DNA of 64,000 nt from Antedon mediterranea (GCF_964355755.1 NC_092679.1:9486001-9550000); one strand, 5' to 3'. Shown: positions 47,933 to 62,517, counted from the first letter of the stretch. Notes: generated by a model from the sequence alone, not told the origin. Translations and numbers: made by a program.

Positions 47933-50222
47933 TTAAGCACTTTGGTGTTTTTGTGTTAACAAGTTTTTCGAAATTCTCAAAATGGTCTAAAACGTTTCCA
48001 AATGCGATTTGAAGCTATTCTGTACACTTTGATGTTTTGTGTGAAAATTTTCTGTCGAAATGCTCAAAATGGTCAAAAACGTTTTTAAATACGATATTAA
48101 GCTACTTTGTGCTCTTTGATGTTTTTGTGTGAAATGTTTTATCGAAATGCTCAAAATGGTCTAAAACGGTTTCTAATGTGATTTCAAGCACTTTGATGTT
48201 TTTGTGTAACCAAGTTTTTCGAAAATCACAAAATTGTCTAAAACGTCTCCAAATGCGATTTGAAGCTATTCTGTACTCTTTGATGTTTTTATGTTAACAA
48301 GTTTTTTTGAAAATCACAAAATGGTCTAAAACGTCTCTAAATGAGATTTGAAGCTTTTCTGTACACTTTGATGTTTTTATGTTAACAAGTTTTTTCGAAA
48401 ATCACAAAATGGTCTAAAATGTCTCCAAATGCGATTTTAAGCTATTCTAAGCACTTTGGTGTTTTTATGGAAACAAATTTTTTCGAAAATCACAAAATGG
48501 TCTAAAACGTCTCCAAATGTGATTTGAAGCTTTTCTGTACACTTTGATGTTTTTATGTTAGCAAGTTTTTTCGAAAATCACAAAATGGTCTAAAACGTCT
48601 ACAAATGCGATTTGAAGCTAATCTGTACACTTTGATGTTTTTATGTTAACAAGTTTTTTCGAAAATCACAAAATGGTCTAAAACGTTTCCAAATGCGATT
48701 TGAAGCTATTCTGTACACTTTGATGTTTTGTGTGAAAATTTTCTGTCGAAATGCTCAAAATGGTCAAAAACGTTTTTAAATACGATATTAAGCTACTTTG
48801 TGCTCTTTGATGTTTTTGTGTGAAATGTTTTATCGAAATGCTCAAAATGGTCTAAAACGGTTTCTAATGTGATTTCAAGCACTTTGATGTTTTTGTGTAA
48901 CCAAGTTTTTCGAAAATCACAAAATTGTCTAAAACGTCTCCAAATGCGATTTGAAGCTATTCTGTACACTTTGATGTTTTTATGTTAACAAGTTTTTCGA
49001 AAATCACAAAATGGTCTAAAACGTCTCCAAATGCGATTTGAAGCAATTCTGTACACTTTGATAAAGTTTTTCGAAAATCACAAAATGGTCTAAAACGTCT
49101 CTAAATGCGATTTGAAGCTTTTCTGTACACTTTGATGTTTTTATGTTAACAACTTTTTTCGAAAATCACAAAATGGTCTAAAATGTCTCCAAATGCGATT
49201 TGAAGCTATTCTAAGCACTTTGATGTTTTTATGTTAACAAGTTTTTTCGAAAATCACAAAATGGTCTAAAACGTCTCCAATAGCGATTTTAAGCTATTCT
49301 GTACACTTTGGTGTTTTTATGTTAACAAGTTTTTTCGAAAATCACAAAATGGTCTAAAACGTCTCCAAATGCGATTTGAAGCTATTCTGTACACTTTGAT
49401 GTTTTTATGTTAACAAGTTTTTTCGAAAATCACAAAATGGTCTAAAACGTCTACAAATGCAATTTGTAGCTATTCTAAGCACTTTTGTGTTTTTATGTTA
49501 ACAAGTTTTTTCGAAAATCACAAAATGGTCTAAAACGTCTGCAAATGCGATTTGAAACTATTCTTAGCCCATTGGTGTTTTTATTTAAACAAATTTTTTC
49601 GAAACTCACAAAATGGTCTAAAACGTCTCCAAATGCGATTTGAAGCTATTTTAAGCACTTTGGTGTTTTTGTGTTAACAAGTTTTTCGAAATGCTCAAAA
49701 TGGTCTAGGCCTAAAACGTTTTTAAACACGATATTAAGCTATTTTGTGCTCTTTGATGTTTTTTTGTGAAAAGTTTTAGCAAAATGCTCAAAATGGTCTA
49801 AAACGATTTCTAATGTGATTTTAAGCACTTTGATGTTTTTATGTTAACTAGTTTTTTCGAAAATCACAAAATGGTCTAAAACGTCTCCAAATGCCATTTG
49901 AAGCTTTTTAAGCACTTAGGTGCTTTTGTGTAACCAAGTTTTTTAGAAAATCACAAAATGGTCTAAAACATCTCCAAATGCGATTTAAAGCTATTTTAAG
50001 CACTTTGGTGTTTTTATGTTAACAAGTTTTTTCGAAAATCACAAAATGGTCTAAAACGTCTCCAAATGCGATTTGAAGCTATTTTAAGCAATTTGGTGTT
50101 TTTGTGTTAACAAGTTTTTCGAAATGCTCAAAATGGTCTAAAACGTTTCCAAATGCGATTTGAAGCTATTCTGTACACTTTGATGTTTTGTGTGAAAATT
50201 TTCTGTCGAAATGCTCAAAATG
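47933..50222 (+). repeat. Element-adjacent HOR segment, copy 3
   Basis: It aligns with 37163-39701 without the 249-bp duplication. The GGCCTA mark is at 49702. The offset to copy 2 goes from 10,770 to 10,521, a change of 249. Confidence 0.85.
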
Positions 50223-51639
50223 GTCAAAAACGTTTTTAAATACGATATTAAGCTACTTTGTGCTCTTTGATGTTTTTGTGTGAAATGTTTTATCGAAATG
50301 CTCAAAATGGTCTAAAACGGTTTCTAATGTGATTTCAAGCACTTTGATGTTTTTGTGTAACCAAGTTTTTCGAAAATCACAAAATTGTCTAAAACGTCTC
50401 CAAATGCGATTTGAAGCTATTCTGTACTCTTTGATGTTTTTATGTTAACAAGTTTTTCGAAAATCACAAAATGGTCTAAAACGTCTCCAAATGCGATTTT
50501 AAGCTATTCTAAGCACTTTGGTGTTTTTATGTTAACAAGTTTTTTTGAAAATCACAAAATGGTCTAAAACGTCTCTAAATGAGATTTGAAGCTTTTCTGT
50601 ACACTTTGATGTTTTTATGTTAACAAGTTTTTTCGAAAATCACAAAATGGTCTAAAATGTCTCCAAATGCGATTTGAAGCTATTCTAAGCACTTTGGTGT
50701 TTTTATGGAAACAATTTTTTTCGAAAATCACAAAATGGTCTAAAACGTCTCCAAATGTCATTTGAAGCTATTCTGTAAACTTTGATGTTTTTATGTTAGC
50801 AAGTTTTTTCGAAAATCACAAAATGGTCTAAAACGTCTACAAATGCGATTTGAAGCTAATCTGTACACTTTGATGTTTTTATGTTAACAAGTTTTTTCGA
50901 AAATCACAAAATGGTCTAAAACGTTTCCAAATGCGATTTGAAGCTATTCTGTACACTTTGATGTTTTGTGTGAAAATTTTCTGTCGAAATGCTCAAAATG
51001 GTCAAAAACGTTTTTAAATACGATATTAAGCTACTTTGTGCTCTTTGATGTTTTTGTGTGAAATGTTTTATCGAAATGCTCAAAATGGTCTAAAACGGTT
51101 TCTAATGTGATTTCAAGCACTTTGATGTTTTTGTGTAACCAAGTTTTTCGAAAATCACAAAATTGTCTAAAACGTCTCCAAATGCGATTTGAAGCTATTC
51201 TGTACACTTTGATGTTTTTATGTTAACAAGTTTTTCGAAAATCACAAAATGGTCTAAAACGTCTCCAAATGCGATTTGAAGCTATTCTAAGCACTTTGGT
51301 GTTTTTATGTTAACAAGTTTTTTCGAAAATCACAAAATGGTCTAAAACCTCTCCAAATGCGATTTGAAGCTATTTTAAGCACTTTGGTGCTTTTGTGTAA
51401 CCAAGTTTTTTCGAAAATCACGAAATGGTCTAAAACGTCTCCAAATGCGATTTGAAGCTATTCTAAGCACTTTGGTGTTTTTACGTTAACAAGTTTTTTC
51501 GAAATTCACAAAATGGTCTAAAACGTCTCCAAATGCGATTTGAAGCTATTCTGTACACTTTGATGTTTTTATGTTAACAAGTTTTTTCGAAAATCACAAA
51601 ATGGTCTAAAACGTTTCCAAATGCGATTTGAAGCTATTC

Positions 51640-53173
51640 TGTACACTTTGATGTTTTGTGTGAAAATTTTCTGTCGAAATGCTCAAAATGGTCAAAAACG
51701 TTTTTAAATACGATATTAAGCTACTTTGTGCTCTTTGATGTTTTTGTGTGAAATGCTTTATCGAAATGCTCAAAATGGTCTAAAACGGTTTCTAATGTGA
51801 TTTCAAGCACTTTGATGTTTTTGTGTAACCAAGTTTTTCGAAAATCACAAAATTGTCTAAAACGTCTCCAAATGCGATTTGAAGCTATTCTGTACACTTT
51901 GGTGTTTTTATGTTAACAAGTTTTTTCGAAAATCACAAAATGGTCTAAAACGTCTCCAAATGCGATTTAAAGCTATTTTAAGCACTTTTGTGTTTTTGTG
52001 TAACCAAGTTTTTTCGAAAATCACAAAAGGGTCTAAAATGTCTGTAAATGCGATTTGAAGCTATTTAAAGCACTTTGGTGTTTTTAGGTTAACAAGTTTT
52101 TTCGAAAATCACAAAATGGTCTAAAACGTCTACAAATGCGTTTTGAAGCTATTCTAAGCACTTTTGTGTTTTTATGTTAACAAGTTTTTTCGAAAATCAC
52201 AAAATGGTCTAAAACGTCTCCAAATGCGATTTGAAGCTATTTTAAGCACTTTGGTGTTTTTGTGTTAACAAGTTTTTCGAAAATCACAAAATGGTCTAAA
52301 ACGTTTCCAAATGCGATTTGAAGCTATTCTGTACACTTTGATGTTTTGTGTGAAAATTTTCTGTCGAAATGCTCAAAATGGTCAAAAACGTTTTTAAATA
52401 CGATATTAAGCTACTTTGTGCTCTTTGATGTTTTTGTGTGAAATGTTTTATCGAAATGCTCAAAATGGTCTAAAACGGTTTCTAATGTGATTTCAAGCAC
52501 TTTGATGTTTTTGTGTAACCAAGTTTTTCGAAAATCACAAAATTGTCTAAAACGTCTCCAAATGCGATTTGAAGCTATTCTGTACACTTTGATGTTTTTA
52601 TGTTAACAAGTTTTTTTGAAAATCACAAAATGGTCTAAAACGTCTCTAAATGCGATTTGAAGCTTTTCTGTACACTTTGATGTTTTTATGTTAACAACTT
52701 TTTTCGAAAATCACAAAATGGTCTAAAATGTCTCCAAATGCGATTTGAAGCTATTCTAAGCACTTTGGTGTTTTTATGGAAACATTTTTTTTCGAAATTC
52801 ACAAAATGGTCTAAAACGTCTCCAAATGCGATTTGAAGCTATTCTGTACACTTTGATGTTTTTATGTTAACAAGTTTTTTCGAAAATCACAAAATGGTCT
52901 AAAACGTTTCCAAATGCGATTTGAAGCTATTCTGTACACTTTGATGTTTTGTGTGAAAATTTTCTGTCGAAATGCTCAAAATGGTCAAAAACGTTTTTAA
53001 ATACGATATTAAGCTACTTTGTGCTCTTTGATGTTTTTGTGTGAAATGTTTTATCGAAATGCTCAAAATGGTCTAAAACGGTTTCTAATGTGATTTCAAG
53101 CACTTTGATGTTTTTGTGTAACCAAGTTTTTCGAAAATCACAAAATTGTCTAAAACGTCTCCAAATGCGATTT
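51640..53173 (+). repeat. HOR segment repeated 10,827 bp downstream, copy 1
   Basis: Private variants AAATGCTTTATCG (51751 and 62578), AAATGCGTTTTGAAGC (near 52135 and 62962) and AACATTTTTTTTCGAAATTC (near 52780 and 63607) line up at a constant offset. The downstream copy runs off the window. The left edge is approximate. Confidence 0.8.
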
Positions 53174-56100
53174 GAAGCTATTCTGTACACTTTGGTGTTT
53201 TTATGTTAACAAGTTTTTTCGAAAATCACAAAATGGTCTAAAACGTCTCCAAATGCGATTTAAAGCTATTTTAAGCACTTTTGTGTTTTTGTGTAACCAA
53301 GTTTTTTCGAAAATCACAAAAGGGTCTAAAATGTATGTAAATGCGATTTGAAGCTATTTAAAGCACTTTGGTGTTTTTAGGTTAACAAGTTTTTTCGAAA
53401 ATCACAAAATGGTCTAAAACGTCTACAAATGCGATTTGAAGCTATTCTAAGCACTTTTGTGTTTTTATGTTAACAAGTTTTTTCGAAAATCACAAAATGG
53501 TCTAAAACGTCTCTAAATGCGATTTGAAGCTTTTCTGTACACTTTGATGTTTTTATGTTAACAACTTTTTTCGAAAATCACAAAATGGTCTAAAATGTCT
53601 CGAAATGCGATTTGAAGCTATTCTAAGCACTTTGGTGTTTTTATGGAAACAATTTTTTTCGAAAATCACAAAATGGTCTAAAACGTCTCCAATAGCGATT
53701 TGAAGCTTTTCTGTACACTTTGGTGTTTTTATGTTAACAAGTTTTTTCGAAAATCACAAAATGGTCTAAAACGTCTCCAAATGCGATTTGAAGCTATTCT
53801 GTACACTTTGATGTTTTTATGTTAACAAGTTTTTTCGAAAATCACAAAATGGTCTAAAACGTCTACAAATGCGATTTGAAGCTATTCTAAGCACTTTTGT
53901 GTTTTTATGTTAACAAGTTTTTTCGAAAATAACAAAATGGTCTAAAATGTCTGCAAATGCGATTTGAAGCTATTCTTAGCACATTGGTGTTTTTATTTAA
54001 ACAAATTTTTTCGAAACTCACAAAATGGTCTAAAACGTCTCCAAATGCGATTTGAAGCTATTTTAAGCACTTTGGTGTTTTTGTGTTAACAAGTTTTTCG
54101 AAAAGCTCAAAATGGTCTAAAACGTTTTTAAACACGATATTAAGCTATTTTGTGCTCTTTGATGTTTTTTTGTGAAAAGTTTTAGTGAAATGCTCAAAAT
54201 GGTCTAAAACGATTTCTAATGTGATTTTAAGCACTTTGATGTTTTTATGTTAACTAGTTTTTTCGAAAATCACAAAATGGTCTAAAACGTCTCCAAATGT
54301 GATTTGAAGCTATTCTAAGCACTTTGGTGTTTTTATGTTAACAGTTTTTTCGAAAATCACAAAATGGTCTAAAACGTTTCCAAATGCGATTTGAAGCTAT
54401 TCTGTACACTTTGATGTTTTTATGGTAACAAGTCTTTTAGAAAATCACAAAATGGTCTAAAACATCTCCAAATGCGATTTAAAGCTATTTTAAGCACTTT
54501 TGTGTTTTTGTGTAACCAAGTTTTTTCGAAAATCACAAAAGGGTCTAAAATGTCTCTAAATGCGATTTGAAGCTACTCTAAGCACTTTGGTGTTTTTATG
54601 TTAACAAGTTTTTTCGAAAATCAATAAATGGTCTAAAATGTCTCCAAATGCGATTTGAAGCTATTCTGTACTCTTTGCTGTTTTGTGTGAAAAATGTTTG
54701 TCGAAATCCTCAAAATGGTCAAAAACGTTTTTAAATACGATATTAAGCTATTTTGTGCTCTTTGATGTTTTCGTGTGAAAAGTTTTATCGAAATACTCAA
54801 AATGGTCTAAAACGGTTTCTAATGTGATTTTAAGCACTTTGATGTTTTTGTGTAACCAAGTTTTTTCGAAAATCACAAAATGGTCTAAAACGTCTCCAAA
54901 TGCGATTTGAAGCTATTCTGTACACTTTGGTGTTTTTATGTTAACAAGTTTTTTCGAAAATCACAAAATGGTCTAAAACGTCTCCAAATGCGATTTAAAG
55001 CTATTTTAAGCACTTTTGTGTTTTTGTGTAACCAAGTTTTTTCGAAAATCACAAAAGGGTCTAAAATGTCTGTAAATGCGATTTGAAGCTATTTAAAGCA
55101 CTTTGGTTTTTTTAGGTTAACAAGTTTTTTCGAAAATCACAAAATGGTCTAAAACGTCTACAAATGCGATTTGAAGCTATTCTGTACACTTTGGTGTTTT
55201 TATGTTAACAAGTTTTTTCGAAAATCACAAAATGGTCTAAAACGTCTCCAAATGCGATTTAAAGCTATTTTAAGCACTTTTGTGTTTTTGTGTAACCAAG
55301 TTTTTTCGAAAATCACAAAAGGGTCTAAAATGTCTGTAAATGCGATTTGAAGCTATTTAAAGCACTTTGGTTTTTTTAGGTTAACAAGTTTTTTCGAAAA
55401 TCACAAAATTGTCTAAAACGTCTCCAAATGCGATTTGAAGCTATTCTGTACACTTTGATGTTTTTATGTTAACAAGTTTTTTCGAAAATCACAAAATGGT
55501 ATAAAACGTCTCCAAATGCGATTTGAAGCTATTCTAAGCACTTTGGTGTTTTTATGTTAACAAGTTTTTTCGAAAATCACAAAATGGTCTAAAACGTTTC
55601 CAAATGCGATTTGAAGCTATTCTGTACACTTTGATGTTTTGTGTGAAAATTTTCTTTCGAAATGCTCAAAATGGTCAAAAACGTTTTTAAATACGATATT
55701 AAGCTACTTTGTGCTCTTTGATGTTTTTGTGTGAAATGTTTTATCAAAATGCTCAAAATGGTCTAAAACGGTTTCTAATGTGATTTCAAGCACTTTGATG
55801 TTTTTGTGTAACCAAGTTTTTCGAAAATCACAAAATTGTCTAAAACGTCTCCAAATGCGATTTGAAGCTATTCTGTACACTTTGATGTTTTTATGTTAAC
55901 AAGTTTTTCGAAAATCACAAAATGGTCTAAAACGTCTCCAAATGCGATTTTAAGCTATTCTAAGCACTTTGGTGTTTTTATGTTAACAAGTTTTTTCGAA
56001 AATCACAAAATGGTCTAAAAAGTCTCCAAATGCGATTTAAAGCTATTTTAAGCACTTTTGTGTTTTTGTGTAACCAAGTTTTTTCGAAAATCACAAAAGG

Positions 56101-57289
56101 GTCTAAAATGTCTGTAAATGCGATTTGAAGCTATTTAAAGCACTTTGGTGTTTTTAGGTTAACAAGTTTTTTCGAAAATCACAAAATGGTCTAAAACGTC
56201 TACAAATGCGATTTGAAGCTATTCTAAGCACTTTTGTGTTTTTATGTTAACAAGTTTTTTCGAAAATCACAAAATGGTCTAAAACGTCTCCAAATGCGAT
56301 TTGAAGCTATTTTAAGCACTTTGGTGTTTTTGTGTTAACAAGTTTTTCGAAATGCTCAAAATGGTCTAAAACGTCTCCAAATGCGATTTGAAGCTATTCT
56401 AAGCACTTTGGTGTTTTTATGTTAACAAGTTTTTTCGAAAATCACAAAATGGTCTAAAACGTTTCCAAATGCGATTTGAAGCTATTCTGTACACTTTGAT
56501 GTTTTGTGTGAAAATTTTCTGTCGAAATGCTCAAAATGGTCAAAAACGTTTTTAAATACGATATTAAGCTACTTTGTGCTCTTTGATGGTTTTGTGTGAA
56601 ATGTTTTATCGAAATGCTCAAAATGGTCTAAAACGGTTTCTAATGTGATTTCAAGCACTTTGATGTTTTTGTGTAACCAAGTTTTTCGAAAATCACAAAA
56701 TTGTCTAAAACGTCTCCAAATGCGATTTGAAGCTATTCTGTACACTTTGATGTTTTTATGTTAACAAGTTTTTCGAAAATCACAAAATGGTCTAAAACGT
56801 CTCCAAATGCGATTTTAAGCTATTCTAAGCACTTTGGTGTTTTTATGTTAACAAGTTTTTTTGAAAATCACAAAATGGTCTAAAACGTCTCTAAATGCGA
56901 TTTGAAGCTTTTCTGTACACTTTGATGTTTTTATGTTAACAACTTTTTTCGAAAATCACAAAATGGTCTAAAATGTCTCCAAATGCGATTTGAAGCTATT
57001 CTAAGCACTTTGGTGTTTTTATGGAAACAATTTTTTTCGAAAATCACAAAATGGTCTAAAACGTCTCCAATAGCGATTTGAAGCTTTTCTGTACACTTTG
57101 ATGTTTTTATGTTAACAAGTTTTTTCGAAAATCACAAAATGGTCTAAAACGTCTACAAATGCGATTTGAAGCTATTCTGTACACTTTGATGTTTTTATGT
57201 TAACAAGTTTTTTCGAAAATCACAAAATGGTCTAAAACGTTTCCAAATGCGATTTGAAGCTATTCTGTACACTTTGATGTTTTGTGTGA

Positions 57290-59460
57290 AAATTTTCTTT
57301 CGAAATGCTCAAAATGGTCAAAAACGTTTTTAAATACGATATTAAGCTACTTTGTGCTCTTTGATGTTTTTGTGTGAAATGTTTTATCGAAATGCTCAAA
57401 ATGGTCTAAAACGGTTTCTAATGTGATTTCAAGCACTTTGATGTTTTTGTGTAACCAAGTTTTTCGAAAATCACAAAATTGTCTAAAACGTCTCCAAATG
57501 CGATTTGAAGCTATTCTGTACACTTTGATGTTTTTATGTTAACAAGTTTTTCGAAAATCACAAAATGGTCTAAAACGTCTCCAAATGCGATTTTAAGCTA
57601 TTCTAAGCACTTTGGTGTTTTTATGTTAACAAGTTTTTTTGAAAATCACAAAATGGTCTAAAACGTCTCTAAATGCGATTTGAAGCTTTTCTGTACACTT
57701 TGATGTTTTTATGTTAACAACTTTTTTCGAAAATCACAAAATGGTCTAAAATGTCTCCAAATGCGATTTGAAGCTATTCTAAGCACTTTGGTGTTTTTAT
57801 GGAAACAATTTTTTTCGAAAATCACAAAATGGTCTAAAACGTCTCCAAATGCGATTTGAAGCTATTCTGTACACTTTGATGTTTTTATGTTAACAAGTTT
57901 TTTCGAAAATCACAAAATGGTCTAAAACGTCTACAAATGCGATTTGAAGCTATTCTGTACACTTTGATGCTTTTATGTTAACAAGTTTTTTCGAAAATCA
58001 CAAAATGGTCTAAAACGTTTCCAAATGCGATTTGAAGCTATTCTATACACTTTGATGTTTTGTGTGAAAATTTTCTGTCGAAATGCTCAAAATGGTCAAA
58101 AACGTTTTTAAATACGATATTAAGCTACTTTGTGCTCTTTGATGTTTTTGTGTGAAATGTTTTATCGAAATGCTCAAAATGGTCTAGAACGGTTTCTAAT
58201 GTGATTTCAAGCACTTTGATGTTTTTGTGTAACCAAGTTTTTCGAAAATCACAAAATTGTCTAAAACGTCTCCAAATGCGATTTGAAGCTATTCTGTACA
58301 CTTTGATGTTTTTATGTTAACAAGTTTTTCGAAAATCACAAAATGGTCTAAAATGACTCCAAATGCGATTTGAAGCTATTCTAAGCACTTTGATGTTTTT
58401 ATGTTAACAAGTTTTTTCGAAAATCACAAAATGGTCTAAAACGTCTCCAATAGCGATTTTAAGCTATTCTGTACACTTTGATGTTTTTATGTTAACAAGT
58501 TTTTCGAAAATCACAAAATGGTCTAAAACGTCTCCAAATGCGATTTTAAGCTATTCTAAGCACTTTGGTGTTTTTATGTTAACAAGTTTTTTTGAAAATC
58601 ACAAAATGGTCTAAAACGTCTCTAAATGCGATTTGAAGCTTTTCTGTACACTTTGATGTTTTTATGTTAACAACTTTTTTCGAAAATCAAAAAATTGTCT
58701 AAAATGTCTCCAAATGCGATTTGAAGCTATTCTAAGCACTTTGGTGTTTTTATGGAAACAATTTTTTTCGAAAATCACAAAATGGTCTAAAACATCTCCA
58801 ATAGCGATTTGAAGCTTTTCTTTACACTTTGGTGTTTTTATGTTAACAAGTTTTTTCGAAAATCACAAAATGGTCTAAAACGTCTCCAAATGCGATTTGA
58901 AGCTATTCTGTACACTTTGATGTTTTTATGTTAACAAGTTTTTTTGAAAATCACAAAATGGTCTAAAACGTCTCTAAATGCGATTTGAAGCTTTTCTGTA
59001 CACTTTGATTTTTTTATGTTAACAACTTTTTTCGAAAATCACAAAATGGTCTAAAATGTCTCCAAATGCGATTTGAAGCTATTCTAAGCACTTTGGTGTT
59101 TTTATGGAAACATTTTTTTTCGAAAATCACAAAATGGTCTAAAACGTCTCCAATAGCGATTTGAAGCTTTTCTGTACACTTTGGTGTTTTTATGTTAACA
59201 AGTTTTTTCGAAAATCACAAAATGGTCTAAAACGTCTCCAAATGCGATTTGAAGCTATTCTGTACACTTTGATGTTTTTATGTTAACAAGTTTTTTCGAA
59301 AATCACAAAATGGTCTAAAACGTCTACAAATGCGATTTGAAGCTATTCTGTACACTTTGATGTTTTTATGTTAACAAGTTTTTTCGAAAATCACAAAATG
59401 GTCTAAAACGTTTCCAAATGCGATTTGAAGCTATTCTGTACACTTTGATGTTTTGTGTGA
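57290..59460 (+). repeat. About 2.2-kb tandem HOR unit, copy 1
   Basis: Marks shared with the following unit are GAAAATTTTCTTTCG (57290, 59461), CTATACACTTTGATG (near 58043 and 60302), GGTCTAGAACGG (58181, 60440) and ATCAAAAAATTGTC (near 58686 and 60945). Spacing is 2,171 early and 2,259 later, a difference of one monomer. Confidence 0.78.
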
Positions 59461-61050
59461 AAATTTTCTTTCGAAATGCTCAAAATGGTCAAAAACGTTT
59501 TTAAATACGATATTAAGCTACTTTGTGCTCTTTGATGTTTTTGTGTGAAATGTTTTATCGAAATGCTCAAAATGGTCTAAAACGGTTTCTAATGTGATTT
59601 CAAGCACTTTGATGTTTTTGTGTAACCAAGTTTTTCGAAAATCACAAAATTGTCTAAAACGTCTCCAAATGCGATTTGAAGCTATTCTGTACACTTTGAT
59701 GTTTTTATGTTAACAAGTTTTTCGAAAATCACAAAATGGTCTAAAACGTCTCCAAATGCGATTTTAAGCTATTCTAAGCACTTTGGTGTTTTTATGTTAA
59801 CAAGTTTTTTTGAAAATCACAAAATGGTCTAAAACGTCTCTAAATGCGACTTGAAGCTTTTCTGTACACTTTGATGTTTTTATGTTAACAACTTTTTTCG
59901 AAAATCACAAAATGGTCTAAAATGTCTCCAAATGCGATTTGAAGCTATTCTAAGCACTTTGGTGTTTTTATGGAAACAATTTTTTTCGAAAATCACAAAA
60001 TGGTCTAAAACGTCTCCAATAGCGATTTGAAGCTTTTCTGTACACTTTGGTGTTTTTATGTTAACAAGTTTTTTCGAAAATCACAAAATGGTCTAAAACG
60101 TCTCCAAATGCGATTTGAAGCTATTCTGTACACTTTGATGTTTTTATGTTAACAAGTTTTTTCGAAAATCACAAAATGGTCTAAAACGTCTACAAATGCG
60201 ATTTGAAGCTATTCTGTACACTTTGATGCTTTTATGTTAACAAGTTTTTTCGAAAATCACAAAATGGTCTAAAACGTTTCCAAATGCGATTTGAAGCTAT
60301 TCTATACACTTTGATGTTTTGTGTGAAAATTTTCTGTCGAAATGCTCAAAATGGTCAAAAACGTTTTTAAATACGATATTAAGCTACTTTGTGCTCTTTG
60401 ATGTTTTTGTGTGAAATGTTTTATCGAAATGCTCAAAATGGTCTAGAACGGTTTCTAATGTGATTTCAAGCACTTTGATGTTTTTGTGTAACCAAGTTTT
60501 TCGAAAATCACAAAATTGTCTAAAACGTCTCCAAATGCGATTTGAAGCTATTCTGTACACTTTGATGTTTTTATGTTAACAAGTTTTTCGAAAATCACAA
60601 AATGGTCTAAAATGACTCCAAATGCGATTTGAAGCTATTCTAAGCACTTTGATGTTTTTATGTTAACAAGTTTTTTCGAAAATCACAAAATGGTCTAAAA
60701 CGTCTCCAATAGCGATTTTAAGCTATTCTGTACACTTTGATGTTTTTATGTTAACAAGTTTTTCGAAAATCACAAAATGGTCTAAAACGTCTCCAAATGC
60801 GATTTTAAGCTATTCTAAGCACTTTGGTGTTTTTATGTTAAGAAGTTTTTTTGAAAATCACAAAATGGTCTAAAACGTCTCTAAATGCGATTTGAAGCTT
60901 TTCTGTACACTTTGATGTTTTTATGTTAACAACTTTTTTCGAAAATCAAAAAATTGTCTAAAATGTCTCCAAATGCGATTTGAAGCTATTCTAAGCACTT
61001 TGGTGTTTTTATGGAAACAATTTTTTTCGAAAATCACAAAATGGTCTAAA
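59461..61050 (+). repeat. About 2.2-kb tandem HOR unit, copy 2 (truncated)
   Basis: It continues the previous unit and is cut near 61050, where the array switches within the monomer AACATCTCCAAATGCGATTT to the element-adjacent segment (AAGCAATTCTGTACAC). Confidence 0.75.
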
Positions 61051-61070
61051 ACATCTCCAAATGCGATTTG

Positions 61071-62517
61071 AAGCAATTCTGTACACTTTGATAAAGTTTT
61101 TCGAAAATCACAAAATGGTCTAAAACGTCTCTAAATGCGATTTGAAGCTTTTCTGTACACTTTGATGTTTTTATGTTAACAACTTTTTTCGAAAATCACA
61201 AAATGGTCTAAAATGTCTCCAAATGCGATTTGAAGCTATTCTAAGCACTTTGATGTTTTTATGTTAACAAGTTTTTTCGAAAATCACAAAATGGTCTAAA
61301 ACGTCTCCAATAGCGATTTTAAGCTATTCTGTACACTTTGGTGTTTTTATGTTAACAAGTTTTTTCGAAAATCACAAAATGGTCTAAAACGTCTCCAAAT
61401 GCGATTTGAAGCTATTCTGTACACTTTGATGTTTTTATGTTAACAAGTTTTTTCGAAAATCACAAAATGGTCTAAAACGTCTACAAATGCAATTTGTAGC
61501 TATTCTAAGCACTTTGATGTTTTTATGTTAACAAGTTTTTTCGAAAATCACAAAATGGTCTAAAACGTCTCCAATAGCGATTTTAAGCTATTCTGTACTC
61601 TTTGGTGTTTTTATGTTAACAAGTTTTTTTGAAAATCACAAAATGATCTAAAACGTCTCCAAATGCGATTTGAAGCTATTCTGTACACTTTGATGTTTTT
61701 ATGTTAACAAGTTTTTTCGAAAATCACAAAATGGTCTAAAACGTCTACAAATGCAATTTGTAGCTATTCTAAGCACTTTTGTGTTTTTATGTTAACAAGT
61801 TTTTTCGAAAATCACAAAATGGTCTAAAACGTCTGCAAATGCGATTTGAAACTATTCTTAGCCCATTGGTGTTTTTATTTAAACAAATTTTTTTGAAACT
61901 CACAAAATGGTCTAAAACGTCTCCAAATGCGATTTGAAGCTATTTTAAGCACTTTGGTGTTTTTGTGTTAACAAGTTTTTCGAAATGCTCAAAATGGTCT
62001 AGGCCTAAAACGTTTTTAAACACGATATTAAGCTATTTTGTGCTCTTTGATGTTTTTTTGTGAAAAGTTTTAGCAAAATGCTCAAAATGGTCTAAAACGA
62101 TTTCTAATGTGATTTTAAGCACTTTGATGTTTTTATGTTAACTAGTTTTTTCGAAAATCACAAAATGGTCTAAAACGTCTCCAAATGCGATTTGAAGCTA
62201 TTTTAAGCACTTAGGTGCTTTTGTGTAACCAAGTTTTTTAGAAAATCACAAAATGGTCTAAAACATCTCCAAATGCGATTTAAAGCTATTTTAAGCACTT
62301 TGGTGTTTTTATGTTAACAAGTTTTTTCGAAAATCACAAAATGGTCTAAAACGTCTCCAAATGCGATTTGAAGCTATTTTAAGCACTTTGGTGTTTTTGT
62401 GTTAACAAGTTTTTCGAAATGCTCAAAATGCTCTAAAACGTTTCCAAATGCGATTTGAAGCTATTCTGTACACTTTGATGTTTTGTGTGAAAATTTTCTG
62501 TCGAAATGCTCAAAATG
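61071..62517 (+). repeat. Element-adjacent HOR segment, copy 4, without the element
   Basis: It corresponds to 25591-26773, with the truncated monomer GATAAAGTTTTTCG near 61090 and the GGCCTA mark at 61996. It has an added 264 bp (three monomers): CTACAAATGCAATTTGTAGC occurs at 61481 and 61745. The preceding part that would hold the element and about 1.1 kb of flank is missing. Confidence 0.8.
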
